From [Lactobacillus] rogosae (GTDB taxonomy: Bacteria; Bacillota; Clostridia; Lachnospirales; Lachnospiraceae), in NCBI GenBank assembly GCA_900112995.1, contig FONU01000021.1:1-62687 (forward strand): 62,687 bases of DNA, given 5' to 3'. The position numbers and the translations under genes were made by a program. Below are positions 44,112-53,776 of the stretch, in pieces (the first letter of the stretch is position 1; the number at the start of each line of letters is the position of its first letter). The notes below the pieces were generated by a model. That model worked only from the letters and a program-made list of their open reading frames with translations. It was not told the origin of the DNA and searched no databases.

Positions 44112-45416
44112 ATGTCTGGTTGGGGAGTATACGATGTAATTATAGAGATTATTTTAAATATATTTCAGGGATTTATGGTTACCTGGTATTTGCAAAAATG
44201 TCTTGGAACTGATAGAGAAAAAAAGGATGTATACATAACGGGAACAGTGTATACATTTTTATATCTTATGTTACAGGGATATTTTACAGATTTTGAAGGT
44301 GTCGGAATTTTAATATATCTGGGGTTATCATTGTTTTTTAGTTATATGATGCTTGGAGGTACTTTTATAAAGAAACTTGTATATAATATTATGCTTGTAT
44401 TTGTTCTGGCTTTCTCATCAGTTATTGCGGGGAATATTGTGGGACTGGTTTTATCCAAGGATTTTATGGAGCTTATAAAGACTAGAAATATAGATTATTA
44501 TATTGCGGCATTTGTCAATCAGATTGTATTAATGTCATTTTTATTGATTATAGTTAAAATGGAAGAAAGAACAAGAAGCTTTTTGAAAGACAGGTACATT
44601 ATACTTACATTGTCTATACCTATTATTACTATTATGGTATGTGCGGGAGTTTTAAGCATTGATGCTGATAATGGTAATAATATTGTATATACATCGGTTG
44701 TTATAATAGGACTTGTGGCTATAAATATTATAACAATTATATTGTTAATGATGGAACAAAATATATGTCAGAAACAGGCGGAAAATGCTATTCAGATGGA
44801 GATGTTGGAGCATCAGAAGCAAAATGTTGATGAGATTAATAAAGTGTATCTTGAAACTAAAAAAGTGCGCCATGAAATTACAAAAGTTATAGATATGACA
44901 CAATATCTTATAGAAAATGGGCAACAAGAGAGAGCGGTCAATTATCTGAGTGAATTTCAGAAAGAAGGAAAGCTGTATAGGCAGGATAATATATATTCAG
45001 AAAATGCAATTATCAATCATATTCTCAACAGAAAGATAGAGTATTGCAACAATAATGGATTATCAATAAAGTGTATGGTATGTGGAGAACTTAAAGGTGT
45101 ATCCGACTATGATATACATATTATTCTGGAGAATTTGCTGGATAATGCAATAGAGGCAGCATTAAAAGCAGTCAATAAAAGAATAAGTGTGGACATATAT
45201 TCAGATGAACAGGCGATGGTAATAAAAATAAGTAATACTACAGAAGAAAATGTGTTAAAAAACAATCCGGAAATGAACACAACCAAAAAAGATAACAGCT
45301 ATCACGGATATGGTATTAGGAATGTAAGTGAGCTTGTTAAGAAGAATAACGGAACAATAGAATATATACAGTTGGGAGTTGATATAGTTCAGTGCAGGGT
45401 ATTGCTTATGTTGTAA
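44112..45416 (+). CDS. GHKL sensor histidine kinase (AgrC-like)
   Basis: 434 aa. Six or seven TM helices fill residues 1-215, the peptide-sensing architecture of AgrC. The H-box is KKVRHEITK, the N-box ENLLDNAIEA and the G-box GYGIRNV. Kinases of this type detect secreted peptides. No agrB- or agrD-like gene is next to it, so the ligand may be a neighbouring secreted protein, a peptide encoded elsewhere or an antimicrobial. GGAG SD 9 bp before the ATG. Confidence 0.92.
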   Translation: MSGWGVYDVIIEIILNIFQGFMVTWYLQKCLGTDREKKDVYITGTVYTFLYLMLQGYFTDFEGVGILIYLGLSLFFSYMMLGGTFIKKLVYNIMLVFVLAFSSVIAGNIVGLVLSKDFMELIKTRNIDYYIAAFVNQIVLMSFLLIIVKMEERTRSFLKDRYIILTLSIPIITIMVCAGVLSIDADNGNNIVYTSVVIIGLVAINIITIILLMMEQNICQKQAENAIQMEMLEHQKQNVDEINKVYLETKKVRHEITKVIDMTQYLIENGQQERAVNYLSEFQKEGKLYRQDNIYSENAIINHILNRKIEYCNNNGLSIKCMVCGELKGVSDYDIHIILENLLDNAIEAALKAVNKRISVDIYSDEQAMVIKISNTTEENVLKNNPEMNTTKKDNSYHGYGIRNVSELVKKNNGTIEYIQLGVDIVQCRVLLML

Positions 45417-45494
45417 TAAAGATGATTTTCGTGAAAAGTATGTTGTTTTTTTAACAATTTTATGTTGTATTTACACTAAAATAAGTTTATTAAA

Positions 45495-45523
45495 TTGCAA
45501 TAGGTGTGGTAATCGTGTATAAT
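45495..45523 (+). promoter_or_regulatory. glgP promoter
   Basis: TTGCAA (45495-45500), 17-bp spacer and consensus TATAAT (45518-45523), 127 bp before the start codon. Confidence 0.7.
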
Positions 45524-45649
45524 TTACTTATATAGTATTTCTGGCTGGAGATACAGTTGGAAAGCGGAGTTGATGATTAATTAACTCTTAATTTGGTAAT
45601 AAAAGGTATACAGATTGGGTATATCTATATATAAGGAGGAGAATACAGT

Positions 45650-48124
45650 ATGACAGACACAGCAGTATCTTTTAGCAAAGAAGAATTTAAGAAGAAGGTC
45701 GTAAGCAATTGTAAGTCTTTGTATAGAAAGAACATAGATGAAGCTGACAAACAGCAGGTGTTCCAATCAGTGGCATATGCAGTTAAAGATCTTATAATAG
45801 ATAAGTGGATAGCAACTCATAAGACATATGATAAGGAAGATCCTAAGGTTGTATATTATATGTCAATGGAATTCCTTATGGGTCGTGCACTTGGCAATAA
45901 TATGATTAATCTTACTAAGTACAATGAGATAAAAGAAGCTCTTGAAGAATTAGGTCTTGATATCAATATTATCGAAGATCAGGAACCTGATGCGGCACTT
46001 GGTAATGGTGGTCTTGGAAGACTTGCAGCATGTTTTCTTGATTCTTTAGCTACACTTGAATATCCAGCATACGGCTGTGGTATAAGATATAAGTACGGAA
46101 TGTTTAAGCAGGAGATTAAGGACGGATATCAGGTAGAAGTTCCAGATAACTGGTTAAAGGATGGCAATCCATTTGAGATTAAGCGTTCTGAATACAAGTA
46201 TGAAGTAAAGTTTGGTGGATATGTACGTTCTTACAGAGATGAAGCATCAGGACGTGATATATTTGTTCAGGAAGATTACCGTTCAGTTATAGCTGTTCCA
46301 TACGACCTTCCTGTTATTGGATATGGCAATAACACAGTTAATTCACTTAGAATATGGGATGCAGAGCCAGTTAATACATTTAACTTAAGCTCATTTGATA
46401 AAGGTGATTACCAGAAGGCTATTGAGGAGGAGAACCTTGCTAAGAATATCGTAGAAGTTCTTTACCCTAATGATAACCACTATGCTGGTAAGGAATTAAG
46501 ACTTAAGCAGCAGTATTTCTTCGTATCAGCATCAGTACAGAGAGCTGTTGACAGATATAAGAGTATGCACAACGGTGATGTAAGAAAGCTCTATGAGAAA
46601 GTTACATTCCAGCTTAATGATACACATCCAACAGTTGCAGTTGCAGAGCTTATGAGAATTCTTATGGATGAAAATGGTCTTGAATGGGATGAGGCATGGG
46701 ATATCACAACTAAGACAGTTGCATATACTAACCATACTATTATGGCAGAAGCACTTGAAAAATGGCCTATCGAATTATTCTCAAGACTTCTTCCTAGAAT
46801 TTATCAGATAGTAGAAGAGATTAATAGAAGATTTGTAGAAGAGATTAAAGCTAAATATCCTGGAGATCAGGAAAAGGTTAGAAAGATGGCTGTTATCTAT
46901 GACGGGCAGGTTAAGATGGCACATCTTGCTATATGTGCAGGCTACTCAGTTAATGGTGTTGCAAAGCTTCACACAGAAATCTTAGAAAAGCAGGAGCTTA
47001 AGGACTTCTATGAGATGATGCCAGAGAAGTTCAACAACAAGACTAATGGTATTACACAGAGAAGATTCCTTCTTCACGCTAATCCACTTCTTGCAGACTG
47101 GATTACAGACAAGATTGGTGACGGCTGGATAACAGACCTTAAGCAGTTAGAGAAGCTTTTAGTATATGTTAATGATGAAAAGGCAAGACAGGAATTTATG
47201 CAGATTAAGCATAAGAATAAGGTAAGACTTGCTAAGTACATTAAGGAGCATAATGGAATAGATGTTAATCCGGATTCAATATTTGATGTTCAGGTAAAGA
47301 GACTTCACGAATATAAGAGACAGCTTCTTAATATTCTTCACATAATGTATCTTTACAATGAGATTAAGAAGAATCCAGATATGGATATTGTGCCAAGAAC
47401 ATTTATATTTGGTGCAAAGGCAGCAGCAGGTTACAAGATTGCGAAGCAGACAATCAAGCTTATCAATAATGTAGCAGAAGTAATCAATAATGATGAGTCT
47501 ATCAATGGTAAGATTAAGGTTGTATTCATAGAGAACTACAGAGTATCTAATGCTGAGATTATATTTGCAGCAGCAGATGTATCAGAGCAGATTTCAACAG
47601 CTTCTAAGGAAGCGTCTGGTACAGGTAATATGAAGTTTATGCTTAACGGTGCTATGACACTTGGAACAATGGACGGTGCTAACGTAGAGATAGTACAGGA
47701 AGTTGGAGCAGACAATGCAGTTATATTCGGACTTAGCTCAGACGAAGTTATACGTTATGAGAATGAGGGCGGATATGACCCAATGGAAATCTTCAACAAT
47801 GATCAGGATATAAGAGAAGTTCTTATGGAACTTATCAATGGTAAGTATTCTAAGGAAGACCCAGAGATGTTCAGAGATATTTACAATTCACTTCTTAATA
47901 CACAAGAAGGCAGAAGGGCAGATACTTACTTTATCCTTAAAGATTTCTGTTCTTATGCAGATGCACAGAAGAAGATTGATGAAAGATATAGAGATGAGAA
48001 GAGCTGGGCTAAGACAGTTATGATTAATTCGTTCAAGGCTGGTAAGTTCTCATCGGACAGAACTATAGAAGAGTACGCTACAGAAATCTGGAAGCTTACT
48101 AAGACACCAGTTAAAGTACAGTAA
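45650..48124 (+). CDS. glgP: Glycogen/maltodextrin phosphorylase
   Basis: 824 aa GT35 phosphorylase that releases glucose-1-phosphate from alpha-1,4-glucans. The PLP-lysine region is KEASGTGNMKFMLNGAMTLGT near residue 665, and DAALGNGGLGRLAACFLDS near residue 115 is the phosphate/glycan channel motif. Length and both motifs are typical. AAGGAGGAG SD. It is monocistronic behind a good promoter; codon use is that of highly expressed genes, unlike the AT-rich cluster before it. Confidence 0.97.
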   Translation: MTDTAVSFSKEEFKKKVVSNCKSLYRKNIDEADKQQVFQSVAYAVKDLIIDKWIATHKTYDKEDPKVVYYMSMEFLMGRALGNNMINLTKYNEIKEALEELGLDINIIEDQEPDAALGNGGLGRLAACFLDSLATLEYPAYGCGIRYKYGMFKQEIKDGYQVEVPDNWLKDGNPFEIKRSEYKYEVKFGGYVRSYRDEASGRDIFVQEDYRSVIAVPYDLPVIGYGNNTVNSLRIWDAEPVNTFNLSSFDKGDYQKAIEEENLAKNIVEVLYPNDNHYAGKELRLKQQYFFVSASVQRAVDRYKSMHNGDVRKLYEKVTFQLNDTHPTVAVAELMRILMDENGLEWDEAWDITTKTVAYTNHTIMAEALEKWPIELFSRLLPRIYQIVEEINRRFVEEIKAKYPGDQEKVRKMAVIYDGQVKMAHLAICAGYSVNGVAKLHTEILEKQELKDFYEMMPEKFNNKTNGITQRRFLLHANPLLADWITDKIGDGWITDLKQLEKLLVYVNDEKARQEFMQIKHKNKVRLAKYIKEHNGIDVNPDSIFDVQVKRLHEYKRQLLNILHIMYLYNEIKKNPDMDIVPRTFIFGAKAAAGYKIAKQTIKLINNVAEVINNDESINGKIKVVFIENYRVSNAEIIFAAADVSEQISTASKEASGTGNMKFMLNGAMTLGTMDGANVEIVQEVGADNAVIFGLSSDEVIRYENEGGYDPMEIFNNDQDIREVLMELINGKYSKEDPEMFRDIYNSLLNTQEGRRADTYFILKDFCSYADAQKKIDERYRDEKSWAKTVMINSFKAGKFSSDRTIEEYATEIWKLTKTPVKVQ

Positions 48125-48200
48125 TAACAAGAATAAATTCTATCCATAATTCATACTCTTTAATATGCGCCATATAAGTGCAGACATAAAGGAGTACTGA

Positions 48201-49175
48201 ATGTTGGATAGAATTTTTTTAAGCAATTCATATAGTTATAGAAAGAAAAAATGTGCGGCGGTAATTGTATTTATCGCCATATATCTGCTTATACCGACTA
48301 TTGTTACACTGAATGTTACAGGAGTTGTGTACACGCCTGTGAATGAAGATTACAGCGATGGAAGAAAAGTGATTGTAAAATACAGAAATGCCACGCAGGA
48401 GGTAGGTGTTGACAGGTTTGTGGCGATGGTGCTTGCCAAAAGGCTTTATATGAGCAGTGAAGTAGAAGTTCTTAAAGCAGAAAGCATTATGATAAGGACA
48501 GATGTATACAGGCTTATGGGTGAGCAAATGATTATAGACAGCAGTGAGCTTGGAATGGAATATATGACGACACAGCAGATGAAAAGCAAATGGGGGAAGG
48601 ATTACGAGGATAATTATAATCTTGTTAAGGACTGCACGGCTGCGACAAGTGGACTTGCAATCAGGTATAACGATAAGTATATTGAGGCAAGATATACATA
48701 TATAACATCTGGAAGCACGCTTTCAGGGGCTTCAATACTAGGTGATGAGTATGCTTATCTTTCAGCAGTGGAGTGTAATAATGATAAAAATGCACAGGAC
48801 TATCTTGTTGTTAAGACTATAAGCAATAAAGATTTTGTTAATTCATTTGAGAAAAAATACGACAGCATTAATCTTGATAAAAATAATCTGGCACAGCAAA
48901 TTCAGATTGTATCCAAGAATGAAGCTGGTTATGTGTTAAAGCTTCAGATAGGGAATGTTGTTATGTCGGGAAGTGAATTTGCATATGTACTTGGTATTAA
49001 TTCGCCCAATTTTAGTATTGAATATATGCAGACTGGCGTTAAGATAACGACAATCGGTGTTGGAGAAGGCTTTGGTGTCAGCGTATATACGGCAGATTGT
49101 ATGGCAAAGGCTGGCTCATCTTATGAAGATATTATAGAAACATTTTATAATAAAATAAATATAATAAGTGAATAA
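48201..49175 (+). CDS. spoIID: SpoIID/LytB-domain protein, divergent
   Basis: 324 aa with an N-terminal TM helix (about 18-40) and a SpoIID fold. VEVLKAESIMIRTDVY corresponds to the EALKAQAVAARTY region and keeps the catalytic Glu. However, the His and Cys expected in the following segment (CTAATSGLAIRYNDKYIEARY) and the GHGVGMSQYGA-like motif (here GVGEGFGVSVYTADCMA) have drifted. SpoIID is the lytic transglycosylase of engulfment during sporulation. The next gene is SpoIIQ-like, the normal partner order in Clostridia. Confidence 0.8.
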   Translation: MLDRIFLSNSYSYRKKKCAAVIVFIAIYLLIPTIVTLNVTGVVYTPVNEDYSDGRKVIVKYRNATQEVGVDRFVAMVLAKRLYMSSEVEVLKAESIMIRTDVYRLMGEQMIIDSSELGMEYMTTQQMKSKWGKDYEDNYNLVKDCTAATSGLAIRYNDKYIEARYTYITSGSTLSGASILGDEYAYLSAVECNNDKNAQDYLVVKTISNKDFVNSFEKKYDSINLDKNNLAQQIQIVSKNEAGYVLKLQIGNVVMSGSEFAYVLGINSPNFSIEYMQTGVKITTIGVGEGFGVSVYTADCMAKAGSSYEDIIETFYNKINIISE

Positions 49176-49282
49176 TACGCAGGATTATGGAAAGCATATT
49201 AACATAGAAAGGTTTTGATAACTGTAGGTTTTACCTACAGCACCAGACTTTATGCCCTCTATGGGCAGGAATGGAGGTTAAT

Positions 49283-50101
49283 ATGGATAAGAACACAGCC
49301 AGTAAGACAAAGATAGTTTCAATCGTTATATCATTAGGAATTATTGCAACACTTATTATAGGAGTAATTTCGGTGGTAAGAAGCGTTAATTCCAATAGAA
49401 ATAATGAGAATAACATTGTTAATCTTAATGAAACTCAGGAAGATGTTGCAATAAAGACAGAAGATGTGACGGACGATGTGCTGGGGAATATCGATGATGA
49501 ATTACAGGAAGCTAATGCTGGTGCAAGTATGGCGGTGGATACAGATAATATCAGTAATAAAGCAGATAATACTTATAACACACATAAAGCTGGCACTGAC
49601 GATGCAGATAAGGAAACTGAGCCGACAGTTCCACCGACTTTATCATCAGAAGAAGTTATGGCTGAGGCAATGAAGAATTTTGCATTTGATGAGAGCAACA
49701 AGCTTGCGTGGCCAGTGCTTGGTCAGATTGTACTCGACTATAATATGGACGAGACCATTTTCTTTAAGAGTCTTGGAATGTACAAATGTAATCCAGCAAT
49801 AATTATACAATCCGAGGTAGGAACTAATGTTGCAGCGGCGGCATCGGGAATTGTAACAGATGTGGCTAATCTTTCAGAAACAGGAACAACAGTTACAGTA
49901 TCAATTGGAAATGGTTATGAAACAACAACTGGTCTTATAGAAAATGTTAATTTGAAAAAAGGGGATAAGGTTGTAGCCGGACAGCTGATTGGTACAGTGG
50001 CAAGCCCAAGTGCATACTATATAGAAGAGGGTCCTGGAGTGTATTTCAAACTTACACAATATGGAGAACCAATAAACCCAGACACATATTTTGTGGAATA
50101 G
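49283..50101 (+). CDS. Degenerate M23-domain membrane protein, SpoIIQ-like
   Basis: 272 aa. A TM helix (about 11-33) is followed by an acidic, Asn-rich linker and a LytM/M23 domain (about 145-270). The zinc ligands are gone: KSLGMYKCNPAIII replaces the first His motif and GPGVYFKL replaces HLHFE. It is therefore a structural domain. SpoIIQ of Bacillus also lacks catalytic residues and bridges mother cell and forespore. GGAGG fits ATG 49283. The leader holds two small hairpins (CTGTAGG/CCTACAG at 49221-49239; GCCC/GGGC). Confidence 0.8.
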   Translation: MDKNTASKTKIVSIVISLGIIATLIIGVISVVRSVNSNRNNENNIVNLNETQEDVAIKTEDVTDDVLGNIDDELQEANAGASMAVDTDNISNKADNTYNTHKAGTDDADKETEPTVPPTLSSEEVMAEAMKNFAFDESNKLAWPVLGQIVLDYNMDETIFFKSLGMYKCNPAIIIQSEVGTNVAAAASGIVTDVANLSETGTTVTVSIGNGYETTTGLIENVNLKKGDKVVAGQLIGTVASPSAYYIEEGPGVYFKLTQYGEPINPDTYFVE

Positions 50102-50108
50102 ATAAAAT

Positions 50109-50179
50109 AAGCACCCACTTAATTTCTTACAATAGTTTCAAATCATATATTATTTATATACGGCTTACAGTGGGTGCTT
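50109..50179. terminator. Large-loop terminator after the SpoIIQ-like gene
   Basis: AAGCACCCACT (50109-50119) pairs AGTGGGTGCTT (50169-50179) around a loop of about 49 nt, followed by TTATATATATTTT. Confidence 0.6.
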
Positions 50180-50224
50180 TATATATATTTTATGTAATAG
50201 GAAAATCCAATATAATTCCCTGTT

Positions 50225-50330
50225 AGATAAAAAGCAATATGTGCCGGTAATGCACACCCGTGCGAAGATGTAGTTTGTCGCAAACAACCGCACCTGACAC
50301 GAGAATGTATTTTGCATATTCTTTTTATCT
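50225..50330. other. Nested inverted-repeat element at the murG 3' end
   Basis: Outer stem AGATAAAAAG-(C)-AATATG at 50225-50241 pairs CATATTCTTTTTATCT at 50315-50330. Inside are GTGC/GCAC and GTGCG/CGCAC with a TTTG-TCG-CAAA hairpin. The right edge contains the murG stop codon. On the minus strand it ends CTTTTTATCT, so it could terminate murG. Confidence 0.55.
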
Positions 50331-51389
50331 GGCAGTAGAATTAATTAAGTTCATTATTATAGGAATAGCGTGGCTTTCCTTGCTTTCTGACATAGCGTTG
50401 ATATATGTCTGTCTGTTAGTATAGAGTTCATTAACAGCTTTTAATAAGCTTTCTGGTGTAAGGTCTTCCTCAAATAATACACTTGAATAACCGTGCTCCT
50501 GAAATGATTTTGCATTAAGAATCTGGTCGCCACGGCTTGCGTTAGCTGAAAGTGGAATTAAGAGGTTAGGCTTTTTAAGGGCTAATAATTCACATATAGC
50601 GTTAGCACCAGCTCTTGATATTACGATATCGCTTATTGCAAATAAATCGCGCATTTCCTCACTTATATATTCAAATTGTACATAGCCTTCAATGTTGTTA
50701 AGTGAGTTATCAGTCTTGCCTTTTCCACAAAGGTGAACAACCTGATAATCTTTAAGAAGTTCAGGAAGAACTTTTCTTACCGCTTCATTAACGTGAACAG
50801 CACCAGTACTTCCGCCGACAACCATAATTATTGGTTTGCCACTTGTGAAATTGCAAAGCTTAAGTCCGGCAAGCTTATTACCCTGTAAAAGCTCCTGACG
50901 GATAGGAGAGCCTGTAAGAACAGCCTTGTCAGCAGGAAGGTACTTGATAGTTTCAGGAAAATTACAGCATACCTTTGTAGCCTTTTTAATAGCTATTCTG
51001 TTGGCAAGTCCTGGTGTCATATCTGATTCGTGTATGATAACAGGAATGTGCTTGTGTCCAGCTGCAAGTACAACTGGAACAGATACGAAGCCGCCCTTTG
51101 AGAATATGATATCAGGCTTAATTCTTCTCATAAGCCTGCGTGCCTGAAAATATCCATTTATAACCCTGAATGGGTCAGTAAGATTTTTAAAGCTCTTATA
51201 ACGTCTTAATTTACCTGAAGATATTCCATAGTAGGGAATATCCAGATTTTCTATTAATGTCTTTTCGATTCCAGTGTATGAACCAATATAGAATACTTCG
51301 TAGCCAGCTTCCTTAAGGCTGGGAAGTAATGCTATATTAGGTGTTACGTGGCCGGCTGTACCACCACCTGTTAATATAATCTTTTTCAT
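50325..51389 (-). CDS. murG: UDP-GlcNAc:lipid-I GlcNAc transferase
   Basis: 354 aa GT28 glycosyltransferase that converts lipid I to lipid II on the inner membrane face. [12 protein letters not shown] at the N-terminus and the C-terminal [24 protein letters not shown] are the MurG signatures. TGAGGA on the minus strand precedes ATG 51389; a TTG at 51395 is less likely. It stands alone, away from any mur/fts cluster. Confidence 0.96.
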   Translation of the reverse strand: MKKIILTGGGTAGHVTPNIALLPSLKEAGYEVFYIGSYTGIEKTLIENLDIPYYGISSGKLRRYKSFKNLTDPFRVINGYFQARRLMRRIKPDIIFSKGGFVSVPVVLAAGHKHIPVIIHESDMTPGLANRIAIKKATKVCCNFPETIKYLPADKAVLTGSPIRQELLQGNKLAGLKLCNFTSGKPIIMVVGGSTGAVHVNEAVRKVLPELLKDYQVVHLCGKGKTDNSLNNIEGYVQFEYISEEMRDLFAISDIVISRAGANAICELLALKKPNLLIPLSANASRGDQILNAKSFQEHGYSSVLFEEDLTPESLLKAVNELYTNRQTYINAMSESKESHAIPIIMNLINSTAR

Positions 51390-51497
51390 AGCCAATCCTC
51401 ATTTTCTTAATTATAATTATTGTTTATGGTAAATTTTAAAATTTTATAGCAGTAATTTACTGTTGCATTAGTGAGTGTCAGAATTCACGCGGTGTTA

Positions 51498-52301
51498 TTA
51501 TATTTTGTGTGAAAACCTTTCCTTGAAACTGCAATGCCTGCATAGCGGTTCAACTGCATATTTGTCATTGAATCCCTGAACAAATGCCTTGCTTTTATCG
51601 CTTTCAAGTATATCAGAAAGCGGAGTATCAAGTATATTGCCAAGAGCCATAACGCCGTTGCCGTCAAGACAGCAGGGTACAACTGTTCCATCACTTAATA
51701 TGGCAATATGTGTGCGTATTCCCTGACAGAAGCCGCGTTCGTTATAATAACTTCCGTTAAGTTCAGGCCATTCAAATGGACTTTGCACATTGACATAAAG
51801 ATGACGTTTGATAGTGCAGTTTCGCTCACCAAATAAAAATGGCTCATTTTTCGTGTTCCATAATCTTAACGAAATCTCTGTATCAGTCTTATCAAGAAGT
51901 GTCTCACAGGAATAGAACAAATCATTAATATAAGTATCCATATCTATGCAGTCGTTGTCATCGGCACTGTGCATAGATACATTAATCTGGTGTACTGGAT
52001 ATTTAATCAAAGTATCAAGTCTTTGTCTTATAAGCGTTCCATTGGTAGTGAGGTTGACCGTTATGCCACAATCCCTGCACAGGGAAAGTATGTCGGCAAG
52101 CTGTGGGTGAAGCAGTGGCTCACCCTTGACGTGAAGATATATATAATTCGTATACGGACGTATTTCATCAAGTATATGTCCGAAATCTTCAATCGGCATA
52201 AAATGTGCCGGGCGTTTGGTTTCCTGACAGAAAGAGCATTTCAGATTACAGGAACTTGTTATTTCTATATATATTCGTTTGAAGCGTTTAATATTTCCCA
52301 T
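51498..52301 (-). CDS. Radical SAM/SPASM-like protein
   Basis: 267 aa. CNLKCSFC gives the CxxxCxxC [4Fe-4S]-SAM motif at about residues 13-20. The SPASM-like C-terminal part has CCLDGNGVMALGN and CRHCSF, able to bind another cluster. These enzymes modify peptides, sugars or act as maturases; no substrate gene is obvious. The ATG lies three bases after the stop of the TSCPD gene, so translation is coupled. Confidence 0.85.
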   Translation of the reverse strand: MGNIKRFKRIYIEITSSCNLKCSFCQETKRPAHFMPIEDFGHILDEIRPYTNYIYLHVKGEPLLHPQLADILSLCRDCGITVNLTTNGTLIRQRLDTLIKYPVHQINVSMHSADDNDCIDMDTYINDLFYSCETLLDKTDTEISLRLWNTKNEPFLFGERNCTIKRHLYVNVQSPFEWPELNGSYYNERGFCQGIRTHIAILSDGTVVPCCLDGNGVMALGNILDTPLSDILESDKSKAFVQGFNDKYAVEPLCRHCSFKERFSHKI

Positions 52302-52304
52302 AAA

Positions 52305-52550
52305 TTACTTATTGGCAATATATTGCTTGAGTGCAGTTGCAAGCTGGTCAGGACAGGATGTTGGCTTAAAGCCGCATTTAATTCCTTCCATACGTTTGAT
52401 AGCTTCGTTAACGTCCATGCCCTCAACAAGTGCGGCAACACCCTGGGTATTACCAGAACAGCCACCCTCAAACTTAACGCCAGTAACCTTATTATCGACT
52501 ACATCGAATTCAATAGAACGTGAACATACGCCTCTTGTAGTATATTTCAT
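52305..52550 (-). CDS. TSCPD domain protein (TIGR03905 type)
   Basis: 81 aa. The sequence has FEGGCSGNTQGVAALVEG and ends with the eponymous TSCPDQLA. Four Cys are present and could hold a metal or cluster. Function is unknown; the domain also occurs at the C-terminus of some ribonucleotide reductases. GAGGA on the minus strand supports ATG 52550 rather than 52562. It is cotranscribed with the radical SAM gene. Confidence 0.9.
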   Translation of the reverse strand: MKYTTRGVCSRSIEFDVVDNKVTGVKFEGGCSGNTQGVAALVEGMDVNEAIKRMEGIKCGFKPTSCPDQLATALKQYIANK

Positions 52551-52624
52551 AATTATCCTCATTTCTACGCACAGTCAGTTAGTACAAAAATGTTATATAG
52601 ACGGAAATGCATTGTGTGCGTTCA

Positions 52625-52684
52625 ACGCATCCGAAGTTTCGAAGAAACATCTAAGTGACTACGAAGTAGTCATATTATATCATA
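52625..52684 (+). repeat. 60-bp dispersed palindromic repeat, copy 1
   Basis: Contains GTTTC-GAA-GAAAC and GACTAC-GAA-GTAGTC hairpins followed by CATATTATATCATA. The reverse complement recurs at 62457-62516 with one mismatch. The 443-bp gap 52551-52993 also holds the nucleosidase promoter and no gene. Confidence 0.85.
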
Positions 52685-52813
52685 GTTTTTAAAGAGTTGT
52701 ATTATGTAAGATGTAATTAATTCAATATTCAGGTGAAAATCAGAGTAAATCAAATGATTTTCGTTTATGATGTTATAGTGATTAATATTTAAAAATAAAG
52801 CCTGACACAAACA

Positions 52814-52842
52814 TTGTGATATTGCCAATTAATTGGTACAAT
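52814..52842 (+). promoter_or_regulatory. Candidate promoter of the MTA/SAH nucleosidase gene
   Basis: TTGTGA (52814-52819), 17-bp spacer and TACAAT (52837-52842). The spacer end holds a CCAATTAATTGG palindrome. Confidence 0.5.
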
Positions 52843-52993
52843 AAGTAAAACGCATTTTAACTGTGAATAATTAACTAATAAAGTAATAACAGGAGATTAG
52901 TGTGGAAAACAGATTTTCACACAGTGGATTTGTGTCTGTGCGTACCATACACAAACCAGTATGCGAAAAATGTGCGCAGAAATGAGGATTATT

Positions 52994-53686
52994 ATGATAG
53001 GTATTATTGGAGCTATGGACGAAGAAGTAGCTAAGATAGTTGAAGCTATGGAAATTGAAAGACAGGAAGATAAGGCTTGTATGTCATTTAAGGCTGGAAA
53101 GCTTAATGGCAAAGATGTTGTTGTTGTAAGAAGCGGTATCGGCAAGGTAAATGCGGCAGTATGTACACAGATACTTGTAGATGATTTCGGCGTTGATTAT
53201 GTTATTAATACAGGAATTGCAGGTTCACTTAAGGCAGAGATTAATATTGCAGATATTGTTATATCAAGTGATGTATTACATCACGATATGGATGCTTCAG
53301 GATTTGGATATCCTTTAGGACAGATTCCAAGAATGGACGTATTGTCTTTTGAAGCAGACAAGCACCTTATAGATGTTGCCAAAGAGGCTTGTGCTAAGGT
53401 TCTTCCAGAGATAGGTACACATATTGGCAGGGTTGTAAGCGGTGACCAGTTCATATCAGACAAGGCTGTTAAAGAAAGAATATCAGCTAATTTTGATGGA
53501 TACTGCACAGAGATGGAAGGTGCAGCAATTGCACAGGCAGCATATCTTAATAAAGTTCCATTTGTTATATTAAGAGCAATCTCAGATAAGGCTGATGATA
53601 GTGCAACTATGGATTATCCTACATTTGAGAAGCAGGCGATTGAGAATTCGGTTAAGCTGATTAAGGAATTGGTGGGACAGATATAG
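52994..53686 (+). CDS. mtnN: 5'-methylthioadenosine/S-adenosylhomocysteine nucleosidase
   Basis: 230 aa. IGIIGAMDEEVAKIVEAM begins the fold with the catalytic Glu; VINTGIAGSL, MEGAAIAQAA and LRAISDKADD (catalytic Asp) complete the active site. It cleaves MTA and SAH to adenine and the thio-sugar in the methionine and autoinducer-2 pathways. GAGGA supports ATG 52994; in-frame ATGs from 52961 lack an SD. Confidence 0.95.
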   Translation: MIGIIGAMDEEVAKIVEAMEIERQEDKACMSFKAGKLNGKDVVVVRSGIGKVNAAVCTQILVDDFGVDYVINTGIAGSLKAEINIADIVISSDVLHHDMDASGFGYPLGQIPRMDVLSFEADKHLIDVAKEACAKVLPEIGTHIGRVVSGDQFISDKAVKERISANFDGYCTEMEGAAIAQAAYLNKVPFVILRAISDKADDSATMDYPTFEKQAIENSVKLIKELVGQI

Positions 53687-53776
53687 ATATAGACAGATAT
53701 AATTTCTGCTGATTTATTATGTCGGACGCGGAGTGCGGTTGTGGCAAATGGTTGTGACAAACGGACGGGCTGTGGC

